NCBI RefSeq assembly: GCF_002216775.1
Contig: NZ_CP022315.1
Location: 496,001-560,000 of the forward strand
Direction: 5' to 3'
Length of the DNA: 64,000 nt
Source of the DNA: Virgibacillus phasianinus
Lineage (GTDB): Bacteria; Bacillota; Bacilli; Bacillales; Amphibacillaceae
The number at the start of each line of letters is the position of its first letter. Position 1 is the first letter of the stretch. The translations under genes and the position numbers were made by a program. Below the pieces are notes generated by a model. The model worked only from the letters and a program-made list of their open reading frames with translations. It was not told the DNA's origin and searched no databases. Shown one piece after another: positions 16,429 to 24,704 of the stretch.

Positions 16429-17415
16429 ATGGAGCTTCAGTTAATTGAGATATATGCACCCGGGAATGTCAACTTTGAAAATGATCTACTACAAAACTTT
16501 TCTTATACCTCCTATTGGGTATCACATTTAAACGACGAGGTACACATTCGGATTCTCGTTGAAAAACAAGCTGCAGAAAAAATTTTAAATCACCTTGAAA
16601 AATTGGCTTCAGATGAACACAGCCAATTTGATGCCTTACTTTATACAATTAAAGCGTACATTCCTAGTAAATATCATGAAAAAAATACCCCAAATGATAA
16701 TAAGGATGAATTTGAGAGGGCCAGTAGACTCGAGTTACTTTCCGTTGTTGAAAATTCAAGTAAAATTAGCAGCAGTTTTTCCTGGTTTACCGTTTTTGCT
16801 GCACTTGTGGCAGCTGTTGGAATTATACAAAATAGCCCAGGTTTAGTTTTAGGCGCAAATATTATTGACCCTTCAATGAAACCTATCACGGGGGTTTCCT
16901 TTTCCTCTGTACTTGGTGAAAAAAAGCTGATTCGTCAGTCAATTGTCACAGCAATGTTCGGTCTATTCATTTCGATTACTATTGCGGCTTTATTAGGATT
17001 CTTTATTCCTCTTCCTACAGGCAGTAACGAATTTATCTCCCAGACCAAGGTTCACATTCTAGATATAGTAGTTGCAATTTCCGCTGGTGCTGCGGGAGCT
17101 ATTTCTTTTGTTAAACGATCCCAAGGACAATTAGTAGGGGTAATGATCTCATTAGCTTTATTACCCCCTGCAATTGTCTTAGGTATGACGCTAGGAGCCT
17201 TTCAACTCCAGTCGGCCATTCAACCGTTGCTATTACTGTTAATCAATGTCAATTCAATCCTGTTGTCAGCCATTATTGTGTTTTGGCTCAGCGGCATTAA
17301 ACCAGTCAATTGGAAAGATATTAAAGAAGCTAGCACTTCACGTGTTAACTCTTTATTGTTTACTGGTATAATCTTTTGTATATTGATCATTGCTGTTGTC
17401 CTTCTCCAATTCTAG
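16429..17415 (+). CDS. DUF389 membrane protein
   Basis: 328 residues. The N-terminal 105 residues form a soluble ferredoxin-like region and the rest has about six membrane helices with the DUF389 core: SWFTVFAALVAAVGIIQNSP then GLVLGANIIDPSMKPITGVS. Other homologues usually read VVIGAM-IAPLMGPI at that point. Family members are of unknown function and are sometimes annotated as TIGR00341 proteins. A GAGGGGA site precedes the ATG. It converges on the VWA gene, with only 3 bases between the two stops and no terminator visible. Confidence 0.85.
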   Translation: MELQLIEIYAPGNVNFENDLLQNFSYTSYWVSHLNDEVHIRILVEKQAAEKILNHLEKLASDEHSQFDALLYTIKAYIPSKYHEKNTPNDNKDEFERASRLELLSVVENSSKISSSFSWFTVFAALVAAVGIIQNSPGLVLGANIIDPSMKPITGVSFSSVLGEKKLIRQSIVTAMFGLFISITIAALLGFFIPLPTGSNEFISQTKVHILDIVVAISAGAAGAISFVKRSQGQLVGVMISLALLPPAIVLGMTLGAFQLQSAIQPLLLLLINVNSILLSAIIVFWLSGIKPVNWKDIKEASTSRVNSLLFTGIIFCILIIAVVLLQF

Positions 17416-17418
17416 CAA

Positions 17419-18003
17419 TTAACTTTGCCGTCTGACTGATAACTCTTCGTTAACCATGGAATACATTTTTTCCACACCTACACCTGAAGTATCAAAGCTG
17501 TAGGCATTTTCCATGCAAATTCCCACATTACCCGCTTCTTTTATAGCATCCATATTGGCACCGACGAAAAGAAATTCCCACCCGTATTTTCCCTCCTGAT
17601 GACAGATCATTTCTTTAATTTTCTTGTGGGTGAATTCACGACTCGCGTTTTCCATACCATCCGTCGTAATCACAAATAGTACCTTACCAGGCGTTTTTTC
17701 TTCACTTGTCCTTGATAACCTTTGCCCAACATCCAGAATAGTCCTCCCTACTGCATCAAGCAGGGCAGTACATCCTCTTACATAATATTCCTTATTCGTC
17801 AGTCTGGCGATTCTTGCGTCAACACCATTCCAAAGTACTTCATACTGATCATCAAAAAGTACCACTGATAAAATTGTTTCACCCTGCAGGTTACACTGTT
17901 TTTCAATTAAGGCATTAAACCCGCCAATGGTGTCACTTTCAAGGCCAGCCATTGACCCGCTGCGATCAAGCAAAAAGATAATTTCCGTCCGCTTCGCATT
18001 CAT
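17419..18003 (-). CDS. VWA domain protein (TerY-like)
   Basis: 194 residues from the ATG at 18003, chosen for an AGGAGG site 9 bases away; a longer frame to 18051 lacks one. The whole protein is one von Willebrand A domain with a complete MIDAS: Asp13, Ser15 and Ser17 in DRSGSM, Thr in GCTALLDAVG and Asp in VITTDGMEN. The layout (GGFNALIEKQ, YGWEFLFVGANMDAI) resembles stand-alone cytoplasmic VWA proteins of the TerY type, which bind metal and partner proteins. It is divergently transcribed from an HTH gene; the start codons are 87 bases apart, so the two may share control. Confidence 0.85.
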   Translation of the reverse strand: MNAKRTEIIFLLDRSGSMAGLESDTIGGFNALIEKQCNLQGETILSVVLFDDQYEVLWNGVDARIARLTNKEYYVRGCTALLDAVGRTILDVGQRLSRTSEEKTPGKVLFVITTDGMENASREFTHKKIKEMICHQEGKYGWEFLFVGANMDAIKEAGNVGICMENAYSFDTSGVGVEKMYSMVNEELSVRRQS

Positions 18004-18090
18004 ATTAACCATCCTCCTCATGATATAATAGTAGCTGAATTTATCCATCATGTGGTCGCCTGCTTAGCGACATTTTGGGAGGTACACAAT

Positions 18091-18582
18091 ATGCTTAAGA
18101 AAAAGATTTTGAAGGAATTGCAGGAGTATATAGAAAGCCGCGAAGATAGATTCGTTGTGTATAATGAAGCTCTTTATAATGAGAGTAGAATCATAAAAGA
18201 AGTAAGTGAGAATGAATTAGATGTTTTTATAAATAACAATCGTAAACCATCCTTTAAACAAATTCTGTTTCGTTTTATCGATCAAACGGGGGCAAGTGAC
18301 CCTGAAATTTATCATAAAGCCGGAATGGACCGCAAGCATTTTTCAAAAATACGATCCAATCCAAACTACCGGCCAAGGAAAAATGTGATTATCGCACTCG
18401 CCTTAGCACTAGAATTAAATAAAGATAAAACCGATACACTTCTAGCCTCAGCTGGTTATTCCTTTTCGGATAGTGATACATCTGACTTGGTGGTCCAGTT
18501 CTGCTTGGAGAAGGGAATTTATACTATCCATGATGTCAATCAAGCATTGAATTATTTTAGTTTGAAACCACTGATTGGATAA
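18091..18582 (+). CDS. HTH-domain protein paired with the VWA gene
   Basis: 163 residues from ATG 18091 (GGGAGG site 8 bases upstream; the in-frame GTG farther up has none). Residues 60-130 form a helix-turn-helix of lambda-repressor-like type: FIDQTGASDPEIYHKAGM then DRKHFSKIRSNPNYRPRKNV and IALALALELNKDKTDTLL. The end, AGYSFSDSDTSDLVVQFCLE, is conserved in this group as I remember it. It may bind DNA in the shared intergenic space or act as an adaptor for the VWA protein. Function unknown. Confidence 0.75.
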   Translation: MLKKKILKELQEYIESREDRFVVYNEALYNESRIIKEVSENELDVFINNNRKPSFKQILFRFIDQTGASDPEIYHKAGMDRKHFSKIRSNPNYRPRKNVIIALALALELNKDKTDTLLASAGYSFSDSDTSDLVVQFCLEKGIYTIHDVNQALNYFSLKPLIG

Positions 18583-18718
18583 GATGTATAATCCAGTAGT
18601 CATGTAACAATCCTGAAATATTTTGTTATATACCATCCTTTCCTTACCAGTTCATTCAATTTTTGTATTTTTCCAAAGCTAGGTAAAAACTTCCATAACC
18701 AAGGCCATTACATGAGTG

Positions 18719-18790
18719 GTAACGGGGTTACTGATCAAAAGTTTTATAGTCATATATTGGATAATGCTAAACTGTGTTACATTTAGTAAC
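18719..18790. promoter_or_regulatory. Two GTAAC-type dyads upstream of the cell-wall hydrolase
   Basis: GTAAC-ggg-GTTAC at 18719-18731 and GTTAC-attta-GTAAC at 18776-18790. They lie 40-110 bases before the hydrolase start in an otherwise featureless 247-base gap. They could be operators, but the half-sites are short and face opposite ways, so this is tentative. Confidence 0.25.
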
Positions 18791-18829
18791 CTTCTAGAAG
18801 AGAGCTAAAAACTACTAGGGGGTTACGAA

Positions 18830-19417
18830 TTGTACAATCACAAGAAATTATTTTTTGTCATTATATTATCTATCAGCGTATTAGCCCTTCCAATGGCTGC
18901 GAACGCTGCATCGTATACAGTTAAAGAAGGCGAGTCATTCTGGTCAATTTCGCATAAGTTTGACGTTAGTCTATCAAACTTACAAATAGCAAATAATCGT
19001 TCTGGGAGCCTTTTATATGCAGGAGAAATGATTAGTATTCCAAATGATATCTCCTATGAGGATAAACAATTGATGGCACAGCTTGTCCACGCGGAAGCTA
19101 AAGGAGAACCATACGCCGGAAAGGTTGCAGTTGCGACCGTGATCCTAAATCGAGTTGATAGCAATAAGTTCCCTGACACAGTTGAGGGAGTTGTTTATGA
19201 GCGCGAAGGTGGACACTATGCATTCACACCTGTTAAAAACGGGGCAATCAACCAACCCGCGGGGGCAGAATCAATGAAAGCTGTCAATGAAGCAATCGCA
19301 TTCAAAGGTCAAGGACAAGGATCCTTATACTTCTATAATCCGGAAATATCTACAAGTGACTGGATATTTTCACGTGATGTGACAGTTACAATTGGGAATC
19401 ATCGATTTGCTAAATAA
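18830..19417 (+). CDS. LysM plus SleB-type cell-wall hydrolase (YkvT-like)
   Basis: 195 residues from a TTG start (TAGGGGG site). Residues 1-27 are a signal peptide ending at ANA. A LysM peptidoglycan-binding domain follows (YTVKEGESFWSISHKFDV, residues 29-72). Then comes a Hydrolase_2 domain of the SleB/CwlJ type (HAEAKGEPYAGKVAVATVIL, NRVDSNKFP, DWIFSRDVTVTIGNHRF). SleB-type enzymes are lytic transglycosylases that act on spore cortex or cell wall. Size and domain order match B. subtilis YkvT. It is exported and should act on peptidoglycan. A strong terminator follows. Confidence 0.88.
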   Translation: MYNHKKLFFVIILSISVLALPMAANAASYTVKEGESFWSISHKFDVSLSNLQIANNRSGSLLYAGEMISIPNDISYEDKQLMAQLVHAEAKGEPYAGKVAVATVILNRVDSNKFPDTVEGVVYEREGGHYAFTPVKNGAINQPAGAESMKAVNEAIAFKGQGQGSLYFYNPEISTSDWIFSRDVTVTIGNHRFAK

Positions 19418-19420
19418 ATT

Positions 19421-19458
19421 GAAAACCATGTCTGGAATGACATGGTTTTCTTGTTTTT
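19421..19458. terminator. Terminator between the cell-wall hydrolase and dus
   Basis: GAAAACCATGTC and GACATGGTTTTC form a 12-bp perfect stem with a 6-base loop, followed by TTGTTTTT. It can serve both converging genes. Confidence 0.9.
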
Positions 19459-19493
19459 CATCTACTTTTTTTACCATTTGGGGTCAAATCAGT

Positions 19494-20485
19494 TTAACGG
19501 CCTACCTCGCTTTTATCTTCAATAGGGAATTTATCAAGCAATGCCCGCACTTCATCTGTTGACTCCGTGCTCATCAATTGATTTCTTAATTCACTTGCCC
19601 CTCGAAATCCACGAACATATATCTTAAAAAAGCGACGAAGAGGTTTAATCGGACGATGTTCTAATTTTGAATATTTATCATGGAGATCCAGCTGTAACCG
19701 TAAGAGATCAAGCAATTCTTTACTAGTATGATCTTTTGGCTGCTTTTCAAAGGCAAATGGATTTTTAAAAACACCACGCCCAATCATAACTCCATCAACA
19801 CCGTATTGATCAGCCAGCTTCAAGCCAGTTTGGCGGTCAGGGATATCCCCATTAATCGTCAAAAGTGTATCTGGTGCCACCTGGTCACGAAGTTTCTTAA
19901 TCTCCGGGATTAGTTCCCAATGAGCATCTACCTTGCTCATTTCCCTTTTTGTACGCAGATGAATGGTAAGATTAACAATGTCTTGTTTCAATAGGTGTGT
20001 CAGCCAGTCATGCCATTCGTCTACCTCCGTATAACCAAGCCTTGTCTTCACACTTACAGGCAATCCCCCTGCTTTAGCTGCTTGTATTATATCTGCTGCA
20101 ACTTCTGGACGACGGATAAGGCCACATCCCTTACCATTACCTGCCACATTAGCTACTGGACAGCCCATATTGATATCAACACCCATGAATCCAAGTTTTT
20201 TCATACCAATACTCATTTGCCGAAAGTATTCAGGCTTATCCCCCATATATGCGCTACAAGTGGTTGTTCATCCTCCGTAAAGGTCAAACGTCCACGCACA
20301 CTTTGTTTCCCCTCAGGGTGACAATAACTCTCCGTGTTTGTAAACTCTGTAAAAAACACATCAGGTCTGGCTGCTTCGGTCACTACATGGCGGAAAACAA
20401 CATCCGTCACATCTTCCATTGGTGCAAGTATAAAAAACGGTCGTGGTAAATCACGCCAAAAATTATCTATCATATTCAAATTCAA
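19494..20485 (-). pseudogene. tRNA-dihydrouridine synthase, split by a one-base frameshift
   Basis: The N-terminal frame (to 20213) reads [20 protein letters not shown] through [15 protein letters not shown]. The C-terminal frame (19494-20246) takes over with [36 protein letters not shown] (catalytic Cys in MGCP), [18 protein letters not shown] and [12 protein letters not shown]. Together they cover the full FMN-binding TIM barrel and C-terminal tRNA-binding helices of Dus, similar to the second B. subtilis enzyme (YfjN). The frames part at TGGGGGAT; one more G would give W-G-D-K and restore the gene. All motifs are otherwise intact, so this is either a very recent mutation or a base-call error. 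Starts TTG 20485, TTG 20479 and ATG 20473 are all possible. Confidence 0.85.
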
Positions 20486-20523
20486 ACCCTCTCATTTTAG
20501 AACTTCAGGCTAATTCATGTCCC

Positions 20524-20605
20524 TTTAGAAAATCTTGGCTCATCACCAAGAACTAATAGCGATAGCCTTAGATTTTCTTATACGACTTATACATTTCTTA
20601 AAATG
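20524..20605. repeat. Structured two-copy leader element, copy 2
   Basis: The same element as at 9051: AAAATCT/AGATTTT closes two hairpins, TTGGC/(A)CCAA with its loop changed to TCATC, and GC-GATA-GC where copy 1 has GC-GAAA-GC. The shared tail TTATAC...TTTCTTAAA follows. It ends 39 bases upstream of the dus start, again in the leader of a leftward gene. Confidence 0.7.
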
Positions 20606-20849
20606 CAACCTAAAAAGCAAAGATGTCCCTGCTTCTTTTACACCTATACCGTGCCTAAGCACTTTTTATCAAACTATAGTAAGTTTTGAACATTATACAT
20701 TTTAATATTATCAAATAAAAAGTGCAATGAAAATTGGTAGATGAGGTGATACGAGACACACAGGGATAGGTTCCTACTTCACATTGTTGGAACTCTTTAG
20801 TTAGTAGGTGGGGGTACGTTACGTTCGTGTCCCGGCCCTATTGGAAAAA
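20606..20849. other. Intergenic stretch with an unexplained GC-richer block
   Basis: No gene is visible. Bases 20640-20740 are AT-rich. From 20745 to 20830 there is a different block containing GAGACACACAGGGATAGG, GGTTCC/TGGAAC pairing and GTACGTTACGTTCGTGTCCC. It looks like the remains of a small palindromic intergenic repeat, but I cannot assign it and see no second copy here. Confidence 0.35.
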
Positions 20850-21368
20850 TTAGTTTTCATTTCTTATTTCTTTTAACAGTCCTTCAAACCATTGAACATT
20901 TACTAAATGGTGAGAAAGGGAATTTTCCAGCATTTTTTTAAAATAAGCAGGAATTGTTTCATACTGAATAGATTGTTCTAATAGGGAAATTTTCTTTTTA
21001 GTTTGTTCGATTTGAATTTCTATTAGTTTTGTTAGCTCCTCGCTTTTATATTCATCAGTAAACAACATTGCTGCATAAAAAGACAAGTTTATATACTCTG
21101 TCTTAGAGCCATACTTGTACATTAATTTTTCAAATTCATTATCCCCTAGTTCAGTGATAATATAATTACGCGTCTCCCTAGTGTTGTCTAATTGGTCAAC
21201 TTTTTTAATATATTGCTTTTCTTCTAATTGTTGAAGATTATAGTAGAATGACCCTTTAGTGAAATTAACAATATATTTATAATGTCTCTCATCCATAAGG
21301 GCCAATAATTCGTATCCGTAAGAACCTGGATTTTGTTTTAATAAACCTAAAATTAGTAATGGTATCAA
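20850..21368 (-). CDS. PadR family transcriptional regulator
   Basis: 172 residues with TTG start. The N-terminal winged helix reads LLILGLLKQNPGSYGYELL then FTKGSFYYNLQQLEEKQYIK, the PadR signature (GYEL...G.FYxxLxxLExxxxI). The C-terminal part (residues 95-172) is helical and forms the dimer arm of the Vir_act_alpha_C type. It lies 54 bases after an esterase gene on the same strand, in one operon behind the palindromic operators at 22398-22444. It is a plausible autorepressor responding to a small phenolic or other ligand, but the ligand is unknown. Confidence 0.85.
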   Translation of the reverse strand: MIPLLILGLLKQNPGSYGYELLALMDERHYKYIVNFTKGSFYYNLQQLEEKQYIKKVDQLDNTRETRNYIITELGDNEFEKLMYKYGSKTEYINLSFYAAMLFTDEYKSEELTKLIEIQIEQTKKKISLLEQSIQYETIPAYFKKMLENSLSHHLVNVQWFEGLLKEIRNEN

Positions 21369-21422
21369 AAAAACACCTTCTTTAAATTTTTCATTAAAGT
21401 ATGGTTATTCCTTGTTAAAAGC

Positions 21423-22280
21423 TTAACCATTGTTGAGCTGGATGAGCTGAGCTTCGAATTCTGCATACGATATTTTTCCCAACGCCAAATCCATACTTTT
21501 TATATACATTTTTTCTGCCTTGGTAAGTGTTCTGGCATGATTAAGATTTATCATCTCATTTTCATTAAATAATGGCTTCAATACATGTTGCTTATTAGAA
21601 AAAGCTTCAAAATATCTTATACCAAATTTTCTTTGGGAAATTGCGTCAATATGAATACCATCAGGGTTGGATGTTAAGCCTGATGCTGTGACAAAGTAAC
21701 AATTATCTTGATCAAAAGCAAATTTTTGTAACTCTTGATTAATAAAGTTGTATTCCGTACAGTTTTTCCCAAATCCCTCTTTGCCTAAAAAGTTTCCTAA
21801 ACCGCCAATAATGAGAGGGATATCCGGAGCATTCAACTCCCTTCTAAGAGCCTCAATAATTAAAAGTAATTTTTTGTAATAGACTTTGTAATTGCCATTT
21901 ACACTATCACTTTCCCCTTGATGCCATAGAATTCCTGTTAACTCACTATTCCGCATAGCAAATTTAGCTTCCGTTATTGCATGTCTGAAAAGGGCTTGAT
22001 CTACTGCCCATTCATCCAGTGAGCTTCCACCTTCTGCACAAGGAATTAAGCCAATAGTATCTTCTTGATTTTGACGACACCATGCATCTGCAAATGAACC
22101 AGCCAGACTTATTCCCGAAACAGGACGGTCATAATTGATAGGCTCAGTCATCATTTGCCATCTACCATTACGCAACATTTGGATTCTTTGATTATAAATC
22201 GGGATTACTTCATGAATAAATCCCCGTCCAGCCATATTCGACTGCCCTAACATTAAAAACGATTTAACCATTTTTTTCAT
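21423..22280 (-). CDS. SGNH carbohydrate esterase (CE6/sialate O-acetylesterase type)
   Basis: 285 residues. Block I is FLMLGQSNMAGRG with the nucleophile Ser14; block III reads GILWHQGESDS with the oxyanion-hole Gln; block V is NPDGIHIDA with the catalytic Asp/His. These are hallmarks of the sialate O-acetylesterase/acetyl-xylan esterase CE6 group. There is no signal peptide, so it should act in the cytoplasm on imported acetylated sugars or a similar ester. The C-terminal 50 residues are an extra helical tail (TKAEKMYIKSMDLALGKISY). It leads an operon with padR under a regulated promoter. Confidence 0.82.
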   Translation of the reverse strand: MKKMVKSFLMLGQSNMAGRGFIHEVIPIYNQRIQMLRNGRWQMMTEPINYDRPVSGISLAGSFADAWCRQNQEDTIGLIPCAEGGSSLDEWAVDQALFRHAITEAKFAMRNSELTGILWHQGESDSVNGNYKVYYKKLLLIIEALRRELNAPDIPLIIGGLGNFLGKEGFGKNCTEYNFINQELQKFAFDQDNCYFVTASGLTSNPDGIHIDAISQRKFGIRYFEAFSNKQHVLKPLFNENEMINLNHARTLTKAEKMYIKSMDLALGKISYAEFEAQLIQLNNG

Positions 22281-22397
22281 CCTTTCTTTTTATTTAATAT
22301 TTATGAATCAATTTTGTTACCAATAAATACCGATTAACTTTTTAATTCGCTGTTTCAGTAGCTTAACCAAGATATTAAAACTACTAACTTTGTAATT

Positions 22398-22453
22398 AGT
22401 CTAATTAGACTTGTGACATTTAACTATTATAGTCTAATTAGACTAATTGTCAA
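22398..22453 (-). promoter_or_regulatory. Consensus promoter with two palindromic operators (esterase-padR operon)
   Basis: On the minus strand TTGACA (22448-22453) and TATAAT (22426-22431) are spaced 16 bases apart, both perfect consensus hexamers. A 14-base perfect palindrome AGTCTAATTAGACT occupies the spacer (22431-22444), and an identical copy lies at 22398-22411, 33 bases downstream (about three helical turns). Binding there would block RNA polymerase, so a repressor, probably the PadR protein of the operon, is expected. Confidence 0.8.
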
Positions 22454-22490
22454 CTATATTAATGCTTTTAGGGATGTAAGAAATTAATCA

Positions 22491-22541
22491 CAAAAAAAAG
22501 CCGACTAAGGTGGATTCTTTTACCTCACCCTAGACGACATA
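22491..22541 (-). terminator. Terminator downstream of rlmCD
   Basis: On the minus strand GTCGTCTAGGGTG pairs with CACCTTAGTCGGC (mostly Watson-Crick with wobble pairs), followed by eight T. It lies about 85 bases after the rlmCD stop. Confidence 0.75.
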
Positions 22542-22626
22542 AGTTTTAGTACCCTGTTTAATTTATTTCTTGACATCTATTTATTTAAAACCGTATCCGG
22601 ATCGAAAATGTTTGTTCTTGTTTATT

Positions 22627-24006
22627 TTAACTAGACGCTTTTCTTTCCAGCCAACAAACACACTCCACATGCCCAGTCTGCGGGAACATATCAACAGGCT
22701 GTACTTCCCTTGTCTCATATCCCCCATCTTCTAATATCCGAAGATCACGGGACAGCGTGGACGGATTACAAGATACATAGACGATCCGCTTCGGCTTCAT
22801 TTCAATCATCGCCTTCAACAATGCTTCGTCACAGCCTTTACGTGGCGGATCTACCACTATCACGTCTGGTTCCAGCCCCTGTGACGTCCACCATGGCATT
22901 ACTTTTTCCGCTTCCCCTACAAAAAAATCTGCATTGGTAATTCCGTTTAGCCTGGCATTTTTCTTTGCGTCACTAATTGCTTCCGGAACAATTTCTACAC
23001 CGTACACCTTCTTCGCTTTTTGTGCCAGGAATAATGAGATTGTCCCGATTCCGCAATATGCGTCAATGGCGACATCATTGTTGCTGATGTCCGCATACTC
23101 CAATGCTTTTTCATACAGCGTTTTTGTTTGGGATGGATTCACCTGGTAAAAGGATTTAGCTGAAATGGCAAAAGTAATATCGCCGATCTTGTCGTGAATG
23201 TACTCGTCCCCCCAAACCACTGTTGTCTTTTCACCTAGGATAACGTTCGTCCGCTTCGCATTTACATTATGAATAATTGATTTCATGTTCGGATACGTTT
23301 CCGTCAATTCTTTAATCAACTCATCCTTGTGCGGCAATTTGTCTGTGCGTGTTACGATCACGACCATGATGTCTTTTGTTTCTTCACCCGTCCGCACCAT
23401 AATATGGCGCAAGACACCACGATGGTTCTGCTCATTATATGCTCTTATGCCAAGGCGATTGGCAGTTTCTCGAACCGTCTTTACGACATCGTTAATGACT
23501 TCATTGTGTGTGGTACATGTTTCGGTATTTTCGATAATGCGGTGACTGCGTTTTTGATAAAATCCAGTTATCAGTTTTCCGTCTTTCTCACCAACTGGGA
23601 TCTGCACTTTATTCCGGTAATGCAATGGGTGTTCCATTCCAATGATCGGATGTACTGGTACATGCTCCAGATGCGCTACCTTTTTCATGGAATTTTTAAC
23701 TTGGTTCATTTTCATCCATAGCTGCAGTTGGTAGCTCATATGTTGAAGACCGCATCCGTTACAATGGACATGACACACAGGTTCAACCCGTTCTTCGCTT
23801 TTTGTTTTCAGTTCAAGCAACTTACCGAACCCAAAGTTTTTATTAGCCTTTACCACTTTTACCGTTGCTTCTTCACCCGGCAATGCGTTTGGGACAAATA
23901 GCGGATAGCCATTTATTTTACCTACACCATTTCCTTCATGTGTTAGATCTTCAAATGTTAAGGTGATCGTTTCGTTCTTCTTTACTGGTGCTGATTGTTT
24001 TGGCAT
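22627..24006 (-). CDS. rlmCD: 23S rRNA uracil-C5 methyltransferase RlmCD (YefA)
   Basis: 459 residues. An N-terminal TRAM domain (residues 12-70) is followed by a possible 4Fe-4S site (Cys78, Cys82, Cys85 and a later Cys) and the SAM domain with DAYCGIGTISLFLA. Then come FVGEAEKVMPWW, the VVDPPRKGCDEALL motif and the catalytic cysteine loop VSCNPSTLSRDL. In B. subtilis RlmCD methylates both U747 and U1939 of 23S rRNA. Gene order beside dgkB and gatB matches B. subtilis yefA, which supports the assignment. Confidence 0.92.
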   Translation of the reverse strand: MPKQSAPVKKNETITLTFEDLTHEGNGVGKINGYPLFVPNALPGEEATVKVVKANKNFGFGKLLELKTKSEERVEPVCHVHCNGCGLQHMSYQLQLWMKMNQVKNSMKKVAHLEHVPVHPIIGMEHPLHYRNKVQIPVGEKDGKLITGFYQKRSHRIIENTETCTTHNEVINDVVKTVRETANRLGIRAYNEQNHRGVLRHIMVRTGEETKDIMVVIVTRTDKLPHKDELIKELTETYPNMKSIIHNVNAKRTNVILGEKTTVVWGDEYIHDKIGDITFAISAKSFYQVNPSQTKTLYEKALEYADISNNDVAIDAYCGIGTISLFLAQKAKKVYGVEIVPEAISDAKKNARLNGITNADFFVGEAEKVMPWWTSQGLEPDVIVVDPPRKGCDEALLKAMIEMKPKRIVYVSCNPSTLSRDLRILEDGGYETREVQPVDMFPQTGHVECVCWLERKASS

Positions 24007-24040
24007 GAATACCTTCCTTTACGTAATGTGGGCCTTTTTC

Positions 24041-24604
24041 CTATCTAAAGAGTTTCTCAACTTCTACAACGAACGCTGCTAATACCTTGGATTGAACTGT
24101 GCCTACATTCTTAGCTATATCCGATTGCTGATAGTTTCCTTCATCATTCAGAGAATAGACTTGGACCGTGTTTAATAACGGGTTAACAATCCAGTACTCC
24201 TTCACGCCATATTGCATATATAAATTCAACTTTGTCACTAAATCATGTGACTGATTAGATGGGCTAATTATTTCAATAATGATGGTGGGAGCACCACTAT
24301 ACTTATTATTCTCTAGACCTTCCCTGTCACAAATAACTGTCAGATCAGGAATAACAATTTTCTTCTCCTCACCATCACCTTCACTAAATTCTACGTCTAA
24401 TGGTGCATGAAAGACTTCACAATCTTTGTCTTCTAACAGGTTGAACAATTGTGCATGTAATCGCCCAGAAATTCGCTGATGCGCAATTGAAGGGGAAGGG
24501 GCCATAAAAACCACCCCTCCTATATACTCCATTTGTTTATCCGTTTTTTCTCTTAGATGATAAAATTCACTTAGACTTACTTTCTTTTCTTCTGGCAAAG
24601 TCAC
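24041..24604 (-). CDS. Uma2 family (DUF820) PD-(D/E)xK endonuclease-like protein
   Basis: 187 residues of the Uma2 fold: YHLREKTDKQMEYIGGVVFM at the start, then the nuclease core VIPDLTVICD and TIIIEIISPSNQSHD, and KEYWIVNPLLNTVQVY. These give the D...ExxS/K-type PD-(D/E)xK arrangement. Such proteins are abundant in cyanobacteria and scattered in Firmicutes; the role is unknown. It is inserted between dgkB and rlmCD, which are closer neighbours in B. subtilis, and is probably an accessory gene. Confidence 0.85.
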   Translation of the reverse strand: MTLPEEKKVSLSEFYHLREKTDKQMEYIGGVVFMAPSPSIAHQRISGRLHAQLFNLLEDKDCEVFHAPLDVEFSEGDGEEKKIVIPDLTVICDREGLENNKYSGAPTIIIEIISPSNQSHDLVTKLNLYMQYGVKEYWIVNPLLNTVQVYSLNDEGNYQQSDIAKNVGTVQSKVLAAFVVEVEKLFR

Positions 24605-24672
24605 ATCAGAATCTCCTTTCCCAAGAGAGAGCGTATATTTAGTCTTATTTTACCACAAATACATTTTCCCAT

Positions 24673-24704
24673 GAAAAAAGACTGCTATGAATTAGCAATC
24701 TTTT
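24673..24704 (-). terminator. Terminator at the end of dgkB
   Basis: On the minus strand AGATTGCTA and TAGCAGTCT form a stem with a 5-base loop, followed by TTTTTTC. It overlaps the last codons of dgkB. Confidence 0.75.

Noticed and set aside
18052-18090. Longer N-terminus of the HTH protein
   Set aside because: The in-frame GTG has no ribosome site, whereas ATG 18091 has GGGAGG at good distance.
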